DNA from: Victivallaceae bacterium
GTDB lineage: Bacteria; Verrucomicrobiota; Lentisphaeria; Victivallales; Victivallaceae
Direction of reading: 5' to 3'
DNA: 64,000 nucleotides
Assembly: GCA_028709805.1 (NCBI GenBank)
Contig: JAQUTL010000001.1
Span: 279,489 to 343,488, forward strand
Both the position numbers and the translations under genes were made by a program. The notes under the pieces were generated by a model, which was given only the letters and a program-made list of their open reading frames with translations, searched no databases and was not told the origin of the DNA. Numbering within the stretch: position 1 is the stretch's first letter; every line of letters begins with the position of its first letter. Shown piece by piece: positions 46,971-55,102 of this stretch.

Positions 46971-47375
46971 TTACTTCTCCACCGCCGTCGCCTTGCTTTC
47001 GATCACTTCGACGCAGACGATCCACAGTGAAAACGCGCCGGCAAAGCGGCGGCTGTGGCTGAAGTTCACCGCGCCGTCGGCATTCAGCCATTTTTTCGCC
47101 GCCTGATCCAGCATATATTCGTTGCTGATTTCCGAAAGCTGGTCTTTGAACACCGTGTAGTCTCCGGTGTTCGGCCGATAGGGATTGCCGCAAAACAGCG
47201 GAATCAGATTGAACAGATAATAGCTGGTGTTTTCGCCGCTCATGCGTGCTACGACTTTTTCGCCGCTTTCCAGCTTCTCCGGGTTCTCCGGACGCGTAAA
47301 GGTTACGCTGGATGTCCGGCATCCGCATAAGACCAGCATTGCCGCAGACAGCAGCGGAACAAATATTTTTTTCAT
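46971..47375 (-). CDS. Putative lipoprotein of unknown function
   Basis: A 134-residue protein with a lipoprotein signal peptide (MKKIFVPLLSAAMLVLCGC, lipobox LCGC near residue 19). The mature part has no recognised domain. AAGGAG precedes the ATG. It follows the YeiH-like exporter by 21 bp on the same strand and may be its membrane companion, but no function can be assigned. Confidence 0.72.
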   Translation of the reverse strand: MKKIFVPLLSAAMLVLCGCRTSSVTFTRPENPEKLESGEKVVARMSGENTSYYLFNLIPLFCGNPYRPNTGDYTVFKDQLSEISNEYMLDQAAKKWLNADGAVNFSHSRRFAGAFSLWIVCVEVIESKATAVEK

Positions 47376-47396
47376 GACGGCGCTCCTTTTTTCGCG

Positions 47397-48380
47397 TTAA
47401 GCCACGCAGTTTATCCAGTTGAAATGAATTGCGGCGCACCACGCCACCGACAGAACCACCCACAGAACGACCCCCTGAATCACCGGCTTCAGACCAAGCT
47501 CCTTAAGTTTTTCGCGGCTGAGATTGGCGCCGATCAGAAACAATGTGGTTATCATCAGATATTTTGACAGTTCCTTGACAAATCCTCCGGCCGGCGCCAA
47601 ACTCGGAAGCCAGGTGACCACCGCGGCGGCCACAATGAATCCGGGAATGAACCACGGCACTTTAATCTTTATTTTCCGCTTTTCGCCTTCCCCGCACCCC
47701 GCCACACAGCAGGATAGAAACAGCGTAACCGGAATTATCCACAGTGCCCGCGCCAGTTTGACGGTGGTTCCCACCTCCAGCGCGGTCGGCCCGTACTGGA
47801 ACGCGGCGCCGACTACGCTTGACGTGTCGTGAATCGCCAGCGCCGACCAGTATCCGAACTGCACTTCGCTCATGTCCAGCATGTGGCCGACGGCCGGAAA
47901 CACCAGCAGCGCCACCGCGTTGAGCGTGAATACCGTGGCCGACGCAATGGCGATGTCGTGCGCCTTCGCTTTAAGCGCCGGCGCGGCGGCGGCGATGGCG
48001 CTTCCGCCGCAGATCGCGGTTCCCACGCTGACCAGCCATGTGATATTTTTGCCGAGTTTAAGTTTTTTGCCGAGCGTCACTCCGATGACCAGCGCCGCGG
48101 CGATGCCGATCATGGTATAGACAAAACCGTTGGCTCCGGCGTGAAGCACCGCGATAAGATTCATGCCGCACCCCATGCCCACGATGGTGGCGCCAAGCAG
48201 CGTGGATGTGAGTTTTGCCGTGACTTTACTGAACGGATTGCCCCAAGTCACCGAAAAGGCGATACCCAGAATAACGGCGAGTCCCGGCGCATAGTCGCGG
48301 GTGGGTTTGAATATCCACGGAATGACGAAAAAAGCGGCCGCCGCCGCGACAAAGGCGATTCTTCTGAGTTGTTCTTTCAT
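47397..48380 (-). CDS. YeiH-family putative exporter (UPF0324/Cons_hypoth698)
   Basis: A 327-residue polytopic protein with about ten helices and the family motifs GIAFSVTWGNPFSKV, GTAICGGSAIAAAAPALKAK and AIHDTSSVVGAAFQYG. The family is annotated as putative sulfate exporters; some members are linked to sulfonate degradation. Substrate not established here. Followed by a small lipoprotein gene. Confidence 0.88.
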   Translation of the reverse strand: MKEQLRRIAFVAAAAAFFVIPWIFKPTRDYAPGLAVILGIAFSVTWGNPFSKVTAKLTSTLLGATIVGMGCGMNLIAVLHAGANGFVYTMIGIAAALVIGVTLGKKLKLGKNITWLVSVGTAICGGSAIAAAAPALKAKAHDIAIASATVFTLNAVALLVFPAVGHMLDMSEVQFGYWSALAIHDTSSVVGAAFQYGPTALEVGTTVKLARALWIIPVTLFLSCCVAGCGEGEKRKIKIKVPWFIPGFIVAAAVVTWLPSLAPAGGFVKELSKYLMITTLFLIGANLSREKLKELGLKPVIQGVVLWVVLSVAWCAAIHFNWINCVA

Positions 48381-48499
48381 AATAGAGGCGCGGTCTCCGG
48401 GAGTTGTCGGATTTCTGTTGTAAATGACGTCTTATTAATATAGCATCTCAACCGCGATTTTTCCAGACCGGGTCGGGCGCGTCTGAAGAATCGCAGCCA

Positions 48500-48568
48500 T
48501 TAACAGAAAAGGCATTTATGATAGCGTTTCGCGGCGAGTTCCGGCACCGTCATCCGCGGCAGAATCAT
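48500..48568 (-). CDS. 22-residue ORF overlapping the upstream stop by ATGA
   Basis: The ATG overlaps the stop of the exported zinc-ribbon-like protein, and the ORF ends in C-L-F-C. Coupled translation is possible, but an ORF this short can arise by chance. No homology recognised. Confidence 0.2.
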   Translation of the reverse strand: MILPRMTVPELAAKRYHKCLFC

Positions 48569-49464
48569 TTTGCGGTTCCGACCAGTTCGCGCAGCCGGGG
48601 CAGGGCGTCTTTAAGCGCGTACTGTTCACCGCGGCCGCCTTCATAAAGCGTTTCGCCCCGCAAAAGGGTGCGCAGCATCGGGGCGTCATCCGGGCGGCGT
48701 TTTATCCGGCGCTTCACGCCGTCCACCGTGATCTCCCACCACACCTCCGGCGGAATGTCGGCTTCAAAAAATGTTCCGTATTCGATTTCTCCGATGTTTT
48801 CGAGCTTGCAGTGCCAGACGGTGCCTTGCAGTCTGGTCCAGTCCGGCGGATCATCGGGGCGACGTCCGGCGGCCCACACATCGCGCCCCTTCAAATACAC
48901 ATCCAGCGACGCATAGCTGGTGCCGGGGCCGTTGCGGACCTGCGCATTTTTGAGCAGTTGACCGTCCGAACCGATCAGCGCGGAATATATCCACATTTCA
49001 GTCTCGACCAGAATATCGCCGTTCCGGACGGCGATTTCCAGCCGGGTTCCGGCCGGAGTTCCGTTATTTTCTGCGCGCAGAAGCACGCCTTTTACCGGAA
49101 GTTGAACCTCGCGGAAATTATGGCCGCAGGGGGTGCATTTCCGGCAGAATTCCCGCACGTCGGCGGCAATGTCCAATCCGAGACCGGTCAATTCCGCGGC
49201 TTCGCGTTCTGCGGCGGTGGCGGCTCCAAATCCGGCGTTGTCCGGATAACAAGTGCGTTCGCCGCAGACCGGACAAATGAATTCTCCGGCTTTCGGCATC
49301 ATCGCAATAATAGTATAGCGGGTCGCGCCAGGCGCAAGTTCGGCCGGCGCCGGCGAAGCCGCCAGTTCGGCAAGTTTTCCATCCAGCGCCGCCCGGTCGA
49401 AACCGGCGCCCTCCGCCGTCAGAACCAACAGCAGCGTCGGCCACAGCAGATACACCTTTTTCAT
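48565..49464 (-). CDS. Exported protein with cysteine pairs, function unknown
   Basis: A 299-residue protein with a signal peptide (MKKVYLLWPTLLLVLTAEGAG). Two cysteine clusters are present: CPVCGERTC near residue 70 and CRKCTPCG near 112, which together could bind zinc or form disulfides. The rest is rich in beta strand. Not recognised. The ATG at 49464 gives the signal peptide; the frame could run from a TTG 21 bp upstream. Divergent from guaA. Confidence 0.6.
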   Translation of the reverse strand: MKKVYLLWPTLLLVLTAEGAGFDRAALDGKLAELAASPAPAELAPGATRYTIIAMMPKAGEFICPVCGERTCYPDNAGFGAATAAEREAAELTGLGLDIAADVREFCRKCTPCGHNFREVQLPVKGVLLRAENNGTPAGTRLEIAVRNGDILVETEMWIYSALIGSDGQLLKNAQVRNGPGTSYASLDVYLKGRDVWAAGRRPDDPPDWTRLQGTVWHCKLENIGEIEYGTFFEADIPPEVWWEITVDGVKRRIKRRPDDAPMLRTLLRGETLYEGGRGEQYALKDALPRLRELVGTAK

Positions 49465-49602
49465 TTTAACAGAACTCTCCCGCAAAAAGATTGAAATCCT
49501 GACCGGTTTCGAAAAATTATGAAACGGTCTTCCGGTGTTTTACTATTGCGTCCCAGCGGCGACATTTCAAGTCCGGAGCGAAAAAAAATCTGCGGCGAAG
49601 GG

Positions 49603-49631
49603 TTGACGGCGGAGGGTTTCGGGTGTACATT
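49603..49631 (+). promoter_or_regulatory. Putative guaA promoter
   Basis: TTGACG (49603-49608), 17-bp spacer, TACATT (49626-49631), 31 bp before the guaA ATG. The -10 box overlaps the left arm of an inverted repeat. Confidence 0.6.
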
Positions 49632-49655
49632 CTTTCCAAACTAAGGAAGGAATGT
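49627..49655. promoter_or_regulatory. Inverted repeat over the guaA -10 and ribosome site
   Basis: ACATTCTTTCC (49627-49637) and GGAAGGAATGT (49645-49655) pair at 10 of 11 positions (the odd pair is T/G) with a 7-base centre. As DNA it could bind a repressor. As RNA it would hide the GGAAGG ribosome site if transcription began upstream of it. Confidence 0.5.
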
Positions 49656-49662
49656 CCGTTTT

Positions 49663-50931
49663 ATGAAACACACACCGGAAACCGTAGTCCTGCTGAATTT
49701 CGTCTGCGGCGACATTCAGAAACTCGCCCGCGCGGTGCGCGACAAACATATTTACACCATGGTGATGCCCTATACTGTTCCGACGGAACGGCTGATGGCT
49801 GAAAAGCCGGTCGGGCTGATCGTTTGCCGTGACAAAGCTGCAACGGCGCACCCGGCTGAATTGGCAAAATTCGCCGCTCTCGGCGTGCCGCTGCTGGAAC
49901 TTGAGGTGACGGATACCGCCGCGGCGGCGCAAAAGGCGGTGGATTTTTGCCTGAACGTCTGCAAATGCAGCGGCAACTGGCGCATGGACCGCTTTATCGA
50001 CGAAGCGGTGGCCGACATCCGCGAACTGGTCGGCAATGAGCGGGTGGTGCTCGGACTGTCCGGCGGCGTCGATTCGTCGGTGGTGGCGGCGCTGATCCAC
50101 AAGGCCATCGGGAAACAGCTGACCTGCGTCTTCGTCAACCACGGACTGCTCCGCAAAAACGAGCCGGAAAATGTGCAGGAGATATTCGCCCGCAACTTTG
50201 ATATGAACCTGTGTTACATCGACGCGTCCGACCGCTTTCTGGACAAACTCAAAGGCGTGGCCGATCCGGAGCGCAAACGCAAGATCATCGGCAAAGAGTT
50301 CATTGATGTGTTCGCCGAAGCCGCCGCAAAGGTCAACGCGCCGTTTCTGGGGCAGGGGACCATCTATCCGGATATTCTCGAAAGCATTCCGCTGGACGGC
50401 AACCCGGCCGGCGTCATCAAAAGTCATCACAACGTCGGCGGACTGCCGGAAAATATGAAATTCAAACTGGTGGAGCCGGTCGAGCGGCTGTTCAAGGACG
50501 AAGTCCGTCAGGTCGGCCGGCTGCTTGGATTGCCGTCAGAACTGATCGACCGCCATCCGTTCCCCGGTCCGTCGCTCGGCGTCCGGCATGTCGGCGCCAT
50601 TGAGCGCGACACGCTGAAGATGCTGCGCGAAGCCGACGCCATCGTCACCGAAGAACTTCTTGCCGCCGACTGGTATCACAAGACATGGCAGACTTTCGCC
50701 ATCTTCGTTCCGGTGAAGACCGTAGGCATGAAAAATCAGCACCGCACCTATGAATATGTTATCGCGATACGTTCGATAAACAGTGTGGACGCCGTCACCG
50801 CCCAGGTGGTTCGTCTGCCGTGGGAGCTGCTTGAGAAGATGGCCGACCGGATCGTCCGCGAGGTGGACGGCGTGAACCGGGTGGTTTACGACATTACCCA
50901 GAAACCTCCGGGGACCATTGAATGGGAGTAG
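49663..50931 (+). CDS. guaA: GMP synthase with truncated, glutaminase-dead N-terminal domain
   Basis: A 422-residue protein, about 100 shorter than usual GuaA. The ATP pyrophosphatase domain is intact: PP loop GLSGGVDSSV (131-140), then FPGPSLGVR and the C-terminal dimerisation domain ending KPPGTIEWE. The first 105 residues keep only the outline of the amidotransferase domain: GVPLLELEV stands where the nucleophile motif G-I-C-Y-G should be, and the region of the catalytic His/Glu is missing before CKCSGNW. It should still make GMP from XMP with free ammonia but not hydrolyse glutamine. Ammonia could come from the medium or a separate glutaminase. Confidence 0.9.
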   Translation: MKHTPETVVLLNFVCGDIQKLARAVRDKHIYTMVMPYTVPTERLMAEKPVGLIVCRDKAATAHPAELAKFAALGVPLLELEVTDTAAAAQKAVDFCLNVCKCSGNWRMDRFIDEAVADIRELVGNERVVLGLSGGVDSSVVAALIHKAIGKQLTCVFVNHGLLRKNEPENVQEIFARNFDMNLCYIDASDRFLDKLKGVADPERKRKIIGKEFIDVFAEAAAKVNAPFLGQGTIYPDILESIPLDGNPAGVIKSHHNVGGLPENMKFKLVEPVERLFKDEVRQVGRLLGLPSELIDRHPFPGPSLGVRHVGAIERDTLKMLREADAIVTEELLAADWYHKTWQTFAIFVPVKTVGMKNQHRTYEYVIAIRSINSVDAVTAQVVRLPWELLEKMADRIVREVDGVNRVVYDITQKPPGTIEWE

Positions 50932-51401
50932 AGAAAAAGACCAACGCGATGCGTCTGCTTGAGGCGGAAGGCATCGCGTTCGAGGCTTTTCATTACGACA
51001 CTGCGGACGGCGAAATCGATGTCCGCAGTGTCGCCCGGAAAATCGGTCGGCCGATAGGTCAGGTGTTCAAAACACTGGTCACCGTTTCGCCTGAGAACGA
51101 GCTGTTTGTCTTTGTGGTTTCCGGTGAGAATGAGCTTGACCTCAAAAAAGCCGCCCGCGCCGCGAAAGTCAAAAGCATCGCCATGCTGCATGCCAAAAAA
51201 CTTCTGCCGCTGACCGGATACATCCACGGCGGCTGTTCGCCGGTCGGCATGAAAAAAAGCTATCCGACGTTCATTGACGAAAACGCTGTTCTGTATGACC
51301 GTATATTCGTTTCCGGCGGCATGGTTGGCCTGAATCTGGCGGTTTCCCCGACCGCGCTGGCCGAATATCTGCGCGCCGATTTTGCCGACATCGGCGAATG
51401 A
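50922..51401 (+). CDS. ybaK: YbaK/EbsC-family Cys-tRNA(Pro) deacylase
   Basis: A 159-residue editing-domain protein: KTNAMRLLEAEGIAFE at the start, GQVFKTLVTV with the functional lysine, and GYIHGGCSPVGMKK. It hydrolyses mischarged Cys-tRNA(Pro). Its ATG lies 10 bp inside the guaA 3' end, so the two are coupled. Confidence 0.9.
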   Translation: MGVEKKTNAMRLLEAEGIAFEAFHYDTADGEIDVRSVARKIGRPIGQVFKTLVTVSPENELFVFVVSGENELDLKKAARAAKVKSIAMLHAKKLLPLTGYIHGGCSPVGMKKSYPTFIDENAVLYDRIFVSGGMVGLNLAVSPTALAEYLRADFADIGE

Positions 51402-51438
51402 CCGCACAAAATTACCTTTTATCGCATAATTTTCCGCT

Positions 51439-51466
51439 TTGACGCATCGGATTTGCATGATAATGT
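51439..51466 (+). promoter_or_regulatory. Putative alpha-galactosidase promoter
   Basis: TTGACG (51439-51444), 16-bp spacer, TAATGT (51461-51466), with a leader of about 40 nt that carries GGAGC and GGAGCGG before the ATG at 51513. Confidence 0.45.
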
Positions 51467-51512
51467 AATGCGCAGATCAGGATAAAAAAACCATAGGAGC
51501 ATCGGAGCGGAA

Positions 51513-53582
51513 ATGGACAATATTTTTACAGTTAGCACAAAAAACATACAGTGGAGTTTCCGGACGGTCAAAGGAGAAAAACTTGAACAGTCCGGATTCG
51601 CAATCGGGGAGGGGACGGCAACTGCTCCGTCCGACGCGGTTCAGGCCTATCCCCGTTATCTTTATTCGCTCGATCCGAGCCTCCGGATAATTCAGGCCGA
51701 CGGTTCGCACAACTGCATGCCGGTTTTTGACGAAATGACAACCGTTCCGGTGCGTGACGGCGTTGTCAGCCATGTTTTTCATCTTGTCGATCCGGCCTAT
51801 CCGGTTAAAGTCCGCCTGATCGTCACCGCGTTTTTTGAATCTGACGTGATGACCTCGCAACTTGAAATCGAAAACAACGGCAACGCTAAGATTACGCTGA
51901 TGAACCGCGATGCTGTGTGTCTGACACTGGCCGCGCCGCCGGAAAGCTGCATCACCACCTTTCAAGGCGGCTGGGGCCGGGAAATGACCGGTGTATGCGA
52001 AGACGCAATCCCGTTCGGCGTTCTTAAACATCAGACCCACTGGATGATCCGCACCACCTGGCCGGACTGGCCGGGATGCTTCATCGCTCTGGGCGGACAC
52101 GCCGGCGAGGAACACGGCAGGGTTTTCGGTGCGGCGCTGGCCTGGCCCGGCGCGTGGCAGTACAAGACCGGGCGTCTGCCGTGGGACAACGACCGGATAT
52201 TTTTCAGCGCCGGGGTTCAGGACGATCCGTCCGAGCTGGCCGCCGGAGCGGTTTACCGTTCACCGGAGGTGGTCATGACCGGGTCGGACAAAGGCGTCGG
52301 ACAGGCGTCGCGCAATTTCCACAAATTTGCCCTCGGCGGCGGAATATACAATCCTCAGGCGCCCCGCCGGGTGGTGCTGAACAGCTGGGAAGGCGTTTAT
52401 TTCACCTTTGACGAGGCAAAACTGATTTCGATGATGGACGGCGCCGCCGAACTCGGCGCGGAAATGTTCGTGCTGGACGACGGCTGGTTCGGCAACGGCG
52501 AATTTCAGCGTAATCACGACCGTGCCGGGTTGGGAGACTGGGAGGTGAACACCGAAAAACTTCCCGGCGGACTCGAAAAGTTAATTGCCGAAGCCCACAA
52601 ACGCGGTCTGGAATTCGGATTATGGGTCGAACCGGAAATGGTCAACCCGGGCAGCCGGCTGTTCACCGAGCATCCGGACTGGGCAATGGCCATCCCGAAC
52701 CGCGACCGCATCGCCATGCGCAATCAGTATGTGCTCGACCTCAGCCGGCCGGAAGTAGAGGAGTATATCTACAACGCGGTAAGCTCGATTCTCGCCGCCC
52801 ATCCCGGTATTCATTATATCAAGTGGGATCACAACTGCGAGTCGCACAATCTGGGCAGCGCCGCGCTGGGCAGCAATCAGGGTGCGCTCTCCGAACTGCA
52901 CAACTCCGCCTATCTGCGGATAATGGCGAAACTGCGCAGCGAATTTCCAAACGTCACGTTCCAGCTTTGCAGTTCCGGCGGCGGACGCGCGGAATTCGGA
53001 GCCATGCGTTATCATGAAGAGTTCTGGGGAAGCGACGAGACAAACGGCCTGAAACGCATCGCCATTCAGTGGGGATTCAGCCACTTCTTTCCGGCCGAAG
53101 CCATCGCTTCGCACATCGGACGCTACGGCGACGGCGACTTCAAATTGCGCTGTGACGTGGCGATGACCGCCCGCCTCGGCGTCGAGTTGTCGCCCGACGC
53201 CATAACCGCCGAAAGCCGCAATGTGGTCGCCAAAGGTATTGCGGAATATAAAAAGCTGCGCAAATTCCTGCATTCGGCCGAGCTTTATCGCGGACGGTCG
53301 CCGCATAGCTCGGAGGTAACCGAGCTTACGTTTGTCGCCGGCGACAAACACGAAGCGGTGCTGTTTGCGTTCAAACGCAACTGCGAAGCCAGAACCGAAA
53401 AGATACACGCCTCCGGACTTGATCCTGAGTTGAAATACCGGGTTTCCGAAGTCAATGCCGACGCCGACGAGCGTTTTAGCGCCGGAGTATTCACCGGATG
53501 CGAATTGATGTCCGGCGGGCTTGAGATTAAATTCCCGGCCAGATTTGCCAGCGCGGTCGCCCACCTGACCGTCGAAAAATAA
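51513..53582 (+). CDS. GH36 alpha-galactosidase
   Basis: A 689-residue glycoside hydrolase. N-terminal beta-sandwich, then a TIM barrel with VLDDGWFG, GLWVEPEMVNPGS, the nucleophile in YIKWDHN, the CSSGGGR motif and the acid/base Asp in WGSDETNG, then a C-terminal beta domain. It cleaves alpha-1,6-galactosides such as raffinose and melibiose. No signal peptide is visible, so it acts in the cytoplasm. No sugar transporter is adjacent. A strong terminator follows. Confidence 0.93.
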   Translation: MDNIFTVSTKNIQWSFRTVKGEKLEQSGFAIGEGTATAPSDAVQAYPRYLYSLDPSLRIIQADGSHNCMPVFDEMTTVPVRDGVVSHVFHLVDPAYPVKVRLIVTAFFESDVMTSQLEIENNGNAKITLMNRDAVCLTLAAPPESCITTFQGGWGREMTGVCEDAIPFGVLKHQTHWMIRTTWPDWPGCFIALGGHAGEEHGRVFGAALAWPGAWQYKTGRLPWDNDRIFFSAGVQDDPSELAAGAVYRSPEVVMTGSDKGVGQASRNFHKFALGGGIYNPQAPRRVVLNSWEGVYFTFDEAKLISMMDGAAELGAEMFVLDDGWFGNGEFQRNHDRAGLGDWEVNTEKLPGGLEKLIAEAHKRGLEFGLWVEPEMVNPGSRLFTEHPDWAMAIPNRDRIAMRNQYVLDLSRPEVEEYIYNAVSSILAAHPGIHYIKWDHNCESHNLGSAALGSNQGALSELHNSAYLRIMAKLRSEFPNVTFQLCSSGGGRAEFGAMRYHEEFWGSDETNGLKRIAIQWGFSHFFPAEAIASHIGRYGDGDFKLRCDVAMTARLGVELSPDAITAESRNVVAKGIAEYKKLRKFLHSAELYRGRSPHSSEVTELTFVAGDKHEAVLFAFKRNCEARTEKIHASGLDPELKYRVSEVNADADERFSAGVFTGCELMSGGLEIKFPARFASAVAHLTVEK

Positions 53583-53599
53583 AATACGCAACAAAAGTC

Positions 53600-53633
53600 C
53601 GGCGGCCGGGGCAATACCGGCCGCCGCTTTTTT
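53600..53633 (+). terminator. Rho-independent terminator of the alpha-galactosidase gene
   Basis: Ten perfect base pairs, CGGCGGCCGG/CCGGCCGCCG (53600-53609/53617-53626), a 7-base loop, then CTTTTTT. Begins 18 bp after the stop codon. Confidence 0.9.
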
Positions 53634-54484
53634 ATCACTTACAAGTTTGACGCAACAGAAAACCGCGATTTCTATTGACGAAAAACCGGCGAGCGGTCAA
53701 GATCGCGCGGTGCCGAGTCGCCATATTTTATCATATAAAATTTCATTATTGCAGGGCAGGGGGAATGTTTTCACTGCAGAGCAGAAAACACGGAAAATAT
53801 AAATATGGGTTCGGCATTACGCCGGAAATCAAGTTTTTAACAATACTTATAAGTCTGAGATGCGTCCGCTGATCTCCAATATTCCGGTTGAGGGGGGAGA
53901 CATAAATTTTTCGGCAGGTTTATTTCTGATTTGTAAAAACCGTTAATGATATTTGTAAACTTGCGCATCAGGGCCAACCATGATTCCGCTTTTGTGGTTT
54001 AGTTTTTCTTTTCAAGACCGGCCCATTTAAACATGGCTTCCGCGAGTTTTAAGGCTGTGTCGGTTTTTGCCGTATCGGAGCCGGTCTTGTATCTTTTATC
54101 GATCACAACCGCCTTCCCGTAACGTTTTCCGCCACACATGCAACGTCGCATAATATATGTTATGTTAAGTTTTATATTGACAGCCGGGGAGGGATATACA
54201 TTGATAAAATCATAATGACAATAATGTTGCGACTATTGACAATGATGGATGTTGATAACTTTTCAATAAAATTTAATATCTCGACAGGCAAAATGCGTCA
54301 TAGATGATATATTAAGCATTGGAACAAAAATAAAAACAGTTAAAACGTCGGGACGGCGGATAAATATTGCGGAATACAAATTCTTGCCAAAGGGTTTTAA
54401 CTTTTGCAAGAGTCGCCACATGACCGATGTTTTGACGTTAAATATTTTTGCGGCAATGCGTCAGCTGAAATCCGGAGGTGTCCT
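53634..54484. other. AT-rich intergenic stretch without a clear large gene
   Basis: About 850 bp between the alpha-galactosidase terminator and the next membrane protein. It contains one credible short minus-strand ORF (53999-54151). The part from about 54130 to 54370 is markedly AT-rich compared with the coding DNA around it and includes a TGATATATTA box near 54305. A plus-strand 65-codon frame at 53675 does not look like a protein. No repeat, tRNA or mobile-element end was seen. Confidence 0.6.
53999..54151 (-). CDS. 50-residue ORF, possible small protein or gene remnant
   Basis: Reads MRRCMCGGKRYGK, then VVIDKRYKTGSDTAKTDTA and an amphipathic helix ending AMFKWAGLEKKN. The composition looks protein-like and base use is higher in G+C than the AT-rich DNA around it. 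No Shine-Dalgarno precedes the ATG, and the frame stays open upstream without a start, so it may be the tail of a decayed gene. Confidence 0.4.
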   Translation of the reverse strand: MRRCMCGGKRYGKAVVIDKRYKTGSDTAKTDTALKLAEAMFKWAGLEKKN

Positions 54485-55072
54485 GTGACTGCAACAAAAA
54501 TATTGACCGCAACAGTCATTTTAGTTGCGGCAACCATGATCTCATACTGGATATTATGGCGGAAACCTTCTGCTGACGCGGTGAAAGATGAAGACGGATT
54601 TTACCGGCTGCACGCAATTGCATGGCTGCGCCCGGAATGGTTTTTTCTTTATTTTCTTCTTCTGCTGACGGCATGCGGAAACAGTTGGATAATAGCCGGC
54701 ACGCTTTTCCTCGCCGTATTGATGGCGTGCCATCGGTTAAACGAATGGATTCGCCGACCGCCCCAAGTGGCGATCGACCGTCCTTTTGTAGAATACGGCG
54801 AACTTTTTACCGTAAGAATAAAACTGACCGCCCTGCCCCGCCGCCCGCTCAATGTAAAAATCGGCGCGGTAACTCATCGGATCGAATATCCTGAAATCAC
54901 CAATTTTATTTACGCTGAAATACCGTTGACTGCAAGAAAAAAGCGCTGGAATACCTGGCGGATTACCGTCAACGGATGGTGGTTCAAGCTGCCGCTGATT
55001 GATGGAAAAACCGCAAAAAACAATATTGAATTTATTAAGGCGAAGATCGAAACAATACCGCATGAATCTTAA
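54485..55072 (+). CDS. Small membrane protein of unknown function
   Basis: A 195-residue protein. The GTG at 54485 follows GGAGG by 6 bp. Helices at about 5-22 and at about 45-75 (FFLYFLLLLTACGN and IIAGTLFLAVLMA) are followed by a soluble beta-rich domain of about 110 residues. The family is not recognised. Encoded 30 bp before the phosphoesterase gene, so probably cotranscribed. Confidence 0.6.
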   Translation: MTATKILTATVILVAATMISYWILWRKPSADAVKDEDGFYRLHAIAWLRPEWFFLYFLLLLTACGNSWIIAGTLFLAVLMACHRLNEWIRRPPQVAIDRPFVEYGELFTVRIKLTALPRRPLNVKIGAVTHRIEYPEITNFIYAEIPLTARKKRWNTWRITVNGWWFKLPLIDGKTAKNNIEFIKAKIETIPHES

Positions 55073-55102
55073 ACTTTATATAAATAATATGGAACGGATG
55101 AG

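Noticed and set aside
53675..53872. 65-codon plus-strand frame in the gap after the alpha-galactosidase
   Set aside because: No ribosome site, no family-like segments, ends in AT-rich DNA; likely chance.
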